Shown one piece after another: positions 57,530 through 64,000 of a DNA stretch of 64,000 nt (position 1 is the first letter of the stretch; each line of letters starts with the position of its first letter). Under the pieces are notes generated by a model. That model made no database searches. It was not told the origin of the DNA and was given only the letters and a program-made list of their open reading frames with translations. This DNA is from Ureaplasma sp. (GTDB lineage Bacteria; Bacillota_I; Bacilli_A; Mycoplasmatales; Mycoplasmoidaceae), in NCBI GenBank assembly GCA_020024695.1, contig JAHHTK010000002.1, forward strand, positions 1 to 64,000, given 5' to 3'. Both the position numbers and the translations under genes were made by a program.

Positions 57530-59086
57530 TTATTTTAATTCTGTAATGGTTGGGATTGTATATTTGTCTAAATCTTTAGTATTAAGTTTTGTTCATTTAC
57601 CACCGTTTGGAGCTACTGGTGAATAATTTTTTTGGTCTCATTGAGATGGATTTCAAGCACTTGGTTTTACTGTTGTAACATCAACATTAAAGTCAAGGTC
57701 TTGACCAAAGTTAATCATAATACCCACACCTTGCATTACCATATCGTAGTATTTATCAACATTTGTTCAATTTTGATCAGTTGTATTAACTAAATTAACA
57801 AATGGTCCAGTTGGTCTTGCATAGGAGTTTGTAGTTGGATTATAAACAACACTACCACCACGGTTGTTGTTATTAAGAGTTTTATGTTGTGCTAAGAAAT
57901 TATCAGTTGCTGTTCAACTCTTAATACCTTTTTCTAAATCAGCTGGTTTTAAAGTTTGTTTTGCTAAACCAATTGTTTTTCCAAATGGTTGGGTTCCTAA
58001 AATATTTTCAGGTTTAACTCCAACATTCATTAAATTTTTAAGAGGTTGAACGTCAGGTAAAGTATAAGCATCTTCAGTTCCTGAACTAATAATAGCATAG
58101 GTTGGGCTAATCGCTTCAATTCATTTTGAACCATTAGAACCTTCGGTACCACTACCGTGGTGACTTACTTTATAAACATCACTCTTTAAGAATTCTTGAT
58201 TATAGTATTCTAATAATTTATCATCAGTGCAACCTTCACTATCCCCAGCAAATAATTCTTTATGGTTGTTGAAACTAAAGACATTTGAAACTGAGTAAGC
58301 ATTCATTGAGGTATTTGGCTTACCGTTTTTTAACATTGGTTCAGTACAGCCTAAAACTGAGAATGAACCAATTGTTTGATTGGCATTATCAACAAAGGTA
58401 ACTAAATTTGATGGTACTCATTTACCTTTAGTGACACCTTGATTGACAGCATTGGTAATTTGAACACTATCATAAATAGGAATTTGTTTTTCAGCTAAGG
58501 ATTTAAGGGTTTTTTTCATTACTTGTGTAGTTCCCCCTTTACCATCCCCAGCTTTTGCATCTCATGCATCCTTACCAATTAAGGCTTTGGTATCTTTAGT
58601 TGCATAATTCATGATAATGTTTGGTAAACCATACATGTGGTCGTTATGAGGGTGACTAATAACAAATAGATCAACATCTTTAACATTTAATCAATCAAGG
58701 GCAGCTGCAACAGCTTCTTCGCCATCAGGACTTGATGATTTTTTACCACCTTGGGCACCACCAGTTCCCCCGTCAATTAAAATAGTGAAATCATCATCTC
58801 CACCATAAGTATCATCTTGAGAGACTTGAATAATTTCTGAATCACCTTGACCTACGTTTACACTTAAGGTACGAGCCATTGAAGCACGCACTGGTTCAAA
58901 TAATAACCCCGTTTTATTTCTTTCTTGAATACTTACAGAATCTTTTTCTGGTGTTGGAGTATCATTTTTTGTTTCTTCGCTGGACTTAAATAAACTACAG
59001 GAAGTTAAACTAAGAGCGGCTGTTGATACTAAAACGCTCGCTCCAAGCATTGAAAAAAGAATTTTGTGTCTTTTAGTTGTTTTCAT
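57530..59086 (-). CDS. Lipoprotein with ComEC/Rec2-type metallo-beta-lactamase domain
   Basis: A 518-residue predicted lipoprotein. The signal peptide ends in lipobox LTSCS (Cys near 30), then a Glu/Lys/Thr/Pro linker. LSVNVGQGDSEIIQ and ILIDGGTGG begin the domain. VISHPHNDHMYGLP (about 139-152) is the H-x-H-x-D-H metal motif, LFAGDSEG the metal-bridging Asp, and VSHHGSGTEGS the SHHGS of ComEC-like enzymes. The last 150 residues are Asn/Thr/Trp-rich and unassigned. In ComEC this domain is thought to degrade the non-transported DNA strand. A secreted nuclease that frees nucleotides for salvage would fit, but is inferred. It overlaps mtaB by 14 bases. Confidence 0.85.
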
Positions 59087-60416
59087 GGTTATCTTCTAAA
59101 TGTCCTATCGCTAAATCTAATACAATTTTTTCAATTATAACATTATGCATTTCATTATGGGGGTCATGGTCAAAAAATTCTTTCTTAACATAAACAGGAA
59201 AAAATTCCGAACAATGGCCGACATAATATTGAGAGTTGGCTTGATCTTTTTCAAACAATACTTCAACTTTTCGGTTCACAAATTGGGTTAAATAATTTTT
59301 ATAAAGTTCTTTTTCTAATTCCATTACTTGTTTAACACGGTCATTTTTGACTGCTTCAGGTAGTTGTTTCATTCTTGCAGCTGGCGTAAAACTTCGCATT
59401 GAATAAGGAAACACATGGATTTTGAAAAAACCTACTTCTTTTAAGAACTGCATGGTGTTAGCAAAATTTTGATCAGTTTCGGTGGGAAACCCACAAATTA
59501 AATCGGTAGAAATGGCTACTAAAGGATTTAATTTTTTGATTTTATTAACTAATTCTAAAAACCATTCAGGCGTATAGTGACGGTTCATGGCTTTTAAAAC
59601 ATCGACATCCCCACTTTGTAAACATAAGTGTCAATGTTGGGCAAACCGATGCGGATTTAAAGAAATTAAAGCAATAATTTCATCACTAATTTGGAACGGT
59701 TCCACACTACTAATCCGAACCCGAAAATCACCTTCAATCGCATTAATATCTTTTAATAAATCATAAAATCCATAACCATTATCATCAAAATATCCCGCTG
59801 TATTCACCCCAGTTAACACGATTTCTTTATAACCATTTTGAATTAATTGGTGAATATCTTGTAAGATACTCAAATGCTTTTTACAACGTTGGCGACCTCT
59901 GGTAAATGGAATAATGCAATATGAACACATGAAATTGCATCCATCTTGGATCTTTAAAAAAGCACGGGTATTGTTTTGAAATTCTTGCACTTTAGTGTCT
60001 TCAAATTGTTTTTCTAACATCAAGTTTTCCACTTTAACAATTTGGTTTTGGGTGGCTAAATATTCATTAATTAAGTTCACTAAATTGTTTTTATATTTGT
60101 TTCCTAACAAGATATCAATTTTTAACTTATCTTTAATATCTTTGCTAGCCACTTGAGAATAACAACCACAAACAATAATAATAGCTTGTGGGTTGGTTTT
60201 ATGAGCCCGATTAATCATGTTTCGAGATTTAGAATCGGCCGTATTAGTTACTGAACAAGTATTAATAATGTAAATGTCAGCGACATTATCAAAATCTAAT
60301 TGTACTAATCCTTGGGCTAATAAATCATTAGCAATTTGATTACTTTCATGGGTGTTAACCTTACACCCAAGGGTCATAATTGCAAACGAATGTAAATCAT
60401 TAATTGTTTGAGCCAT
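59073..60416 (-). CDS. mtaB: tRNA t6A37 methylthiotransferase (MtaB-like)
   Basis: A 447-residue MiaB-family radical-SAM enzyme. The N-terminal UPF0004 domain has three Cys sites (TLGCKVN, NTCSVTN, CGCYSQ). [17 protein letters not shown] is the radical-SAM C-x3-C-x2-C. A TRAM-like C-terminus follows. [11 protein letters not shown] and [10 protein letters not shown] favour MtaB (YqeV), which converts t6A to ms2t6A, over MiaB. The t6A maker tsaD is at 20 kb. It needs SAM and two [4Fe-4S] clusters. Confidence 0.9.
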
Positions 60417-60417
60417 C

Positions 60418-61140
60418 TTAATGAGTTCCTGAAGATGTTAAAACATCTTGGTTGGGTTCCACAGTTCCGACTGTATCAATACTGTTACCGTTATCATCAA
60501 AATCAGTACTAAATTCAATAGTTTCGCTAATGACAGGTTTGATGACTTCAGGTTTATTTTCTACAACTGGTTCAGCTGGAGTTTCGGTTAAACTTGGTGG
60601 GTTTTTATCATTTTGGGCAGCATCAATGACAGCTTGTTGTTTAGCTTGGTCATAAATGATTCGCATATTTACAACAACAGCTCAAATATAAATGGCAGCT
60701 CCATAAATTCCTGTTACGACCATTCCCCCAATATATAAATATTTCTTAACATCTCAATCTTGACCCACACAGAATGCTACGACAAAGAAGATGATGGCCA
60801 ACATAATTAAGCCAGCTCCACAAATTCCAATGGCACCATAACTTCTAATAAGTTTTTTATCGACTGGGTATTCCATTTTGGTCTTTAAATTTTTAATATA
60901 AAAATATTGTTGTAACCCTAAACAAATAGTGGCCAGTAAGGGAAAAATAACCCCACTAATTAAAGCATTCCGTACTGGAGCTAATTGCACATTAGCATTC
61001 ATAATCCCTTGATAAAGCGTACTGGTGACCCCTCCATCAACACTATTAATGGCTACTTGTAAAATCGCAAAAGGGACCACTAACCCAGCAAAGATTAAAA
61101 TCATAATAAATAATAAACAATAGTTTAATAAACGATTCAT
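60418..61140 (-). CDS. Hypothetical membrane protein, four TM segments
   Basis: A 240-residue protein starting [22 protein letters not shown] eight bases ahead supports this start over an ATG ten codons upstream. Hydrophobic segments are near 5-30, 60-80, 100-125 and 135-160. The last 80 residues are cytoplasmic-type, rich in Glu, Pro, Asp, Val and Thr. The stop is one base before mtaB. I do not recognise the family. Confidence 0.78.
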
Positions 61141-61156
61141 AACTTTCCTAATAAAT

Positions 61157-61180
61157 GAAAACCAAGTCATTAGACTTGGT
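61157..61180 (-). terminator. Terminator after nusB
   Basis: ACCAAGTC / GACTTGGT around a 4-base loop, followed by TTTTC on the minus strand, between nusB and the membrane protein. Confidence 0.7.
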
Positions 61181-61187
61181 CAAAAGC

Positions 61188-61634
61188 TTATTTTAAAATT
61201 TTATCTAATAAAGCATTGATAAAACGGTAGTCATCAACATCACAAAAACGTTTGCAGGTAATAATTGATTGGTCAATTAAAATCTCTTTCGGAGTTTTTA
61301 AGATGACCCCTTCAGCATCAGCTTCAATTAAGATGGCTAAATTGACTAAGTTTAAACGGTCAATACTTCATGAGGTTTTTAAATTCGGGGTAATTAAATC
61401 AGCCATAATTTGTTGGCCGTGATGAATGGCATAGTCTAAAATTTGGACTTGATCAGCACTTAAACGGTATTTTTGGAGCGTTTCATGTAAGAATTGATCA
61501 GGACTAAAAGATGGGTTATTTTCATCACATTCAATTAAATATGAATAGATGATTTGGACAACTTGGACTCTTTCTAATCATTTTTTGTCATTCACGATTT
61601 CAGCTTGGTTGTGTGATTGTTTGTTAGTTTCCAT
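61188..61634 (-). CDS. nusB: Transcription antitermination factor NusB
   Basis: A 148-residue all-helical RNA-binding protein that acts with NusE on rRNA transcription. The C-terminal part NLAILIEADAEGVILKTPKEILIDQSI, in overlapping pieces, and DDYRFINALLDKIL are typical of NusB. Its start overlaps the end of the yqhY-type gene by 11 bases. The efp-yqhY-nusB order is common in Firmicutes. Confidence 0.88.
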
Positions 61635-61920
61635 AATTACTATAACCGATATTAATACATTTTAAATTAAGACCTAAATTATTGTACAAATGTGCCCCTA
61701 AACAGTCCCCGATATAACTAAAATCATGGATTTCAACGCCTTTATGCGCAGCTAATAAAATTGTTAAAATGATTAAATTATTATCAATCTTTTCAAGATA
61801 AATTTTATCAATGGCTAAATGTGGAAATTGTTCAGCCATGGTTCTGGCCACATAGGTTTTGACCATTGCATCATCGATACTAATTTGTCCGTATTTATTG
61901 GTAAGAAGAGTGTAAATCAT
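61624..61920 (-). CDS. YqhY/Asp23 family protein
   Basis: A 98-residue protein. YGQISIDDAMVKTYVARTMAE, the central ILTILLAA strand and the final LKCINIGYSNYGN fit the Asp23/Gls24/YqhY fold. In Firmicutes YqhY sits between acetyl-CoA carboxylase genes or efp and nusB, and is linked to lipid synthesis control. Here only its location supports a role. It overlaps efp by one base and nusB by 11. Confidence 0.78.
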   Translation of the reverse strand: MIYTLLTNKYGQISIDDAMVKTYVARTMAEQFPHLAIDKIYLEKIDNNLIILTILLAAHKGVEIHDFSYIGDCLGAHLYNNLGLNLKCINIGYSNYGN

Positions 61921-62486
61921 TACTTTGCACGACCTACGTAACTACCGTCAGCAGTTCTTACAGCAACTTTTTCACCAGTTTTGATGAATTGAGGAACATC
62001 AATTTCTCAACCAGTTGATAATTGAGCTTTCTTTAAAGCAGTGGTGACGGTGTTTCCTTGAACAGCTTCTTCAGCGTGAGCAACATCCATGACAACTTGG
62101 TCAGGTAAGCTAACCCCTAAAAGTTCACCTTCATAACTTAATACGTTAACTTCAGTTCCATCAACGATGAAATTCTTTTCTCATTCTAATTGAGCAACTG
62201 GAATTTCAACTTGGTCATAGGTTTCGTTGTTCATGAAGACATATTTATCACCATCAACATAACTAAAAGTCATTTTAGCATTGTCTAATGGAGCTGCTTC
62301 AAGTTTTTCACCTGTTAAAACTTCAGTGGTAATAGAACCAGTTCTTAAGTTTTTAACTTTACATTTAACAATACCTTCACGCATTGCAGTTTTGTTAAAT
62401 GAGTTTTCTAAAACAAGATATAAGTTATCTTTGTATAAAAATGTGTTGCCTGATCTAAGGTCTTTTGCTTGATAAATTTTAGCCAT
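61920..62486 (-). CDS. efp: Elongation factor P
   Basis: A 188-residue three-barrel factor that rescues ribosomes stalled at polyproline. It starts [20 protein letters not shown]; the tip loop reads [17 protein letters not shown]. The usual modified Lys of PGKGGA is replaced by Met-Arg in the loop. [22 protein letters not shown] and [19 protein letters not shown] complete the family signature. First gene of the efp-yqhY-nusB run. Confidence 0.95.
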
Positions 62487-62560
62487 ATTGCTACTCCGTT
62501 TTAATTATTTTTTGATTAATCGTTATTTGATATTATAATTACAATATCTTAAATTTATAT

Positions 62561-62646
62561 GCTCAAATGGTGGAATGGCAGACACGACAGACTCAAAATC
62601 TGTTGGTAGTGATACCATGCGGGTTCAAGTCCCGCTTTGAGCACCA
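62561..62646 (+). tRNA. tRNA-Leu (CAA)
   Basis: Acceptor GCTCAAA / TTTGAGC, discriminator A, encoded CCA. Loop CTCAAAA gives CAA, reading UUG. A long variable arm (TGGTAGTGATACCA) is present, as expected for tRNA-Leu. Confidence 0.95.
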
Positions 62647-62657
62647 TTATGTTTTTA

Positions 62658-62687
62658 AAGTATTTCGTCATGAAATACTTTTTTTAT
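62658..62687 (+). terminator. Terminator after tRNA-Leu
   Basis: AAAGTATTTC / GAAATACTTT around GTCAT and then a T run. It lies just before the converging ribE stop. Confidence 0.8.
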
Positions 62688-62699
62688 TTCTAAACTATA

Positions 62700-63302
62700 T
62701 TATTTTAAATGCTTTTGCAAATTAAATAAAGTTTTTACGTAGTAATCACATTCAAGATTAAAAAATTTCGTGTTTTTGTCCATTAAATTGGTCACTAATT
62801 GGGTATGGGGAATAATACAAACTTTAAAAGTGTTATTGGCTTCATTGACAGCAGCTACGGTTAATGAAACCCCATTAATGGCAACTGAGCCCTTGCTAAT
62901 AATGAAAGGCATAAATTGGTGGGGTACTTGAAAAGTTAAGTCTACTGATTGGCCATCAGGTTGTTGATCAATTAATCAAATCACACAATCAACATGGCCT
63001 GTAGTTAAATGCCCATTTAATCGTGTAGCTGGTGTAATTGCAAATTCACCATTGACTCGGTCGCCAACCCGTAAGTCTTTTAAATTGGTTTTCATTAAAC
63101 TTTCATGCATTACATGGACAGTGACAGTGTGTTTTTTAAGTTTGGTAATGGTCATACAGGCCCCATTAATGGCAATTGATTCACCAACCATTAATTTTTT
63201 AGGTAATTTGTGGTTTCACACCACTTCTATATCTAAATCATGTTGGTGGTCTCAAGCGAGACTCTTAATGGTGCCGATGTAAGAAATAATTCCTGAAAAC
63301 AT
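62700..63302 (-). CDS. ribE: Riboflavin synthase alpha subunit
   Basis: A 200-residue protein with two tandem lumazine-binding barrels; it dismutates two lumazines to riboflavin. Barrel 1: MFSGIISYIGTI, GESIAINGACMTIT, RLNGHLTTGHVDCV. Barrel 2: GSVAINGVSLTVAAV, CIIPHT. The start MFSG is the family start, though 38 bases lie inside ribD. The protein carries two TGA Trp codons near the N-terminus. It needs the product of ribH, which is not in this window. Confidence 0.96.
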
Positions 63303-64000
63303 CTTGATATTCTTTTCTTTCAATGAGATAGTGTAATTTTATATCATTATCAAAGATTTGATAATCATAAAGAGCGAGTTTTAGCGTGTCTTGCATAGAA
63401 CTAAAGCCAAGCCCACCAATTGGTGTTAGAGCTTGGTTACCCCCAATTAATTGGTGGCCCACATAAGTAATCAGTTCATTAATTTTATTTTTCATTAACA
63501 AAGAACCTAACAGTTGGGAACCCCCTTCAACAATGATTGAACTAATATGATGTTCATAAAGTTTAGTGAAGCATTCATCTAAATCTAAGAATTTATCTTC
63601 TACTTTATCAATTAAAATAATTTGCACATTTTTTTGTTTTAAAAGTTCAATTTTTTGATTGTCTTGCTTATGGGTCAAAATGATTGTGGGATGAGAAATT
63701 GCATCAGTCACCACAAAGGCATCTAAATCAATTTCTAAGTCTGTATCAAGAATAATTCGGGTCGGACTTTTTTTATTTTCAATCCGACAAGTTAAACGAG
63801 GATTATCGCATTTAACGGTATTAATTCCGACCATAATCCCTAAATATTCACCACGCAGTTGATTGCTATCATGTCGGCAGGCTTCATTACTAATTCATTT
63901 TGAATCTAAAGTTCTGGTGGCAATTTTGCCATCTACACTCATAGCATATTTGGCCAAAATATATGGTTGGTGAGTTAACATATTGTACATGAAAATCCGA
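63265..64000 (-). CDS. ribD: Riboflavin biosynthesis protein RibD, reductase part (5' end beyond window)
   Basis: The visible 244 codons are the C-terminal pyrimidine reductase domain. YILAKYAMSVDGKIATR matches the K-x-A-x-S-x-DG-x-IA signature. GIMVGINTVKCDNPRLTCR is the NADPH/substrate segment, and SIIVEGGSQLLGSLL the glycine motif. The N-terminal zinc deaminase (H-A-E, PCC) would lie past 64000. The 38-base overlap with ribE shows one operon. Confidence 0.93.

Overview
The window is AT-rich DNA from a mollicute (Mycoplasma/Mycoplasmoides-like) that reads UGA as tryptophan. Nearly every conserved gene (cysS, metK, tsaD, tuf, dxr, arcA and others) stays open only if in-frame TGA is Trp. Two tRNA-Trp genes sit side by side, one with anticodon CCA and one with UCA. 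All CDS coordinates here use genetic code 4 and include the stop codon. Almost all genes are on the minus strand. The exceptions are rplJ-rplL, an Abi-like gene, a ferredoxin, one tRNA-Leu and a partial gene at the left edge. The gene set suggests a host- or gut-associated mycoplasma: arginine deiminase pathway, two oligoendopeptidases F, many surface lipoproteins and a bile-acid-dehydrogenase-like SDR, plus riboflavin and MEP isoprenoid genes that most mycoplasmas lack. As I recall, gut mycoplasmas of fish have been reported with riboflavin and arginine genes, so such a lineage is possible, but species cannot be fixed from this sequence.

Layout. 0.4-8 kb: rnhB, an unknown protein, a SpoU methyltransferase, cysS, an S51 peptidase, a RibB protein with a divergent RibA half, and a large K+ channel. 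8-8.9 kb: a non-coding or decayed stretch. 8.9-13.8 kb: a frameshifted unknown gene, the 7-alpha-HSDH-like SDR, a deoxynucleoside kinase and RNase J with a structured leader. 14-15 kb: rplJ-rplL with an L10 leader. 15-20.6 kb: gapN, pgsA, asnS, metK, tsaD. 20.7-21.9 kb: an Abi/HEPN gene and two tRNA-Trp. 22-30.3 kb: a surface-protein island with two lipoproteins, a truncated third copy next to a 278-bp inverted-repeat element, and a giant repeat protein split by a frameshift. 30.5-38 kb: small protein, tRNA-Arg, cmk, ferredoxin, then dxr-cdsA-uppS-frr-pyrH-tsf, a CoaX-like gene and tRNA-Leu. 38-40.5 kb: an SF1 helicase with a PD-(D/E)XK-like end. 40.6-47.5 kb: the arginine deiminase cluster arcA-unknown-arcB-arcC-antiporter. 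47.6-51.4 kb: tandem pepF. 51.5-56.1 kb: tuf and the rpsL-rpsG-fusA block. 56.2-62.5 kb: hemW, a small protein, a secreted metallo-beta-lactamase lipoprotein, mtaB, a membrane protein, nusB, a YqhY/Asp23 protein and efp. 62.6-64 kb: tRNA-Leu, ribE and the 3' part of ribD.

How the genes fit together. ArcA, ArcB and ArcC would turn arginine into ornithine, ammonia, CO2 and ATP, with the APC antiporter exchanging arginine for ornithine, and the PepF enzymes supplying peptides. Dxr is an MEP-pathway enzyme whose late partners IspG and IspH (not in this window) are Fe-S enzymes needing an electron donor. The adjacent 2[4Fe-4S] ferredoxin is a natural candidate, and UppS uses the isoprenoid product. 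RibB, RibE and RibD mark riboflavin synthesis, but no intact GTP cyclohydrolase II motif is seen here. At least three genes are broken by single-base shifts or truncation. This is either real decay or phase variation, or residual indels in the assembly.
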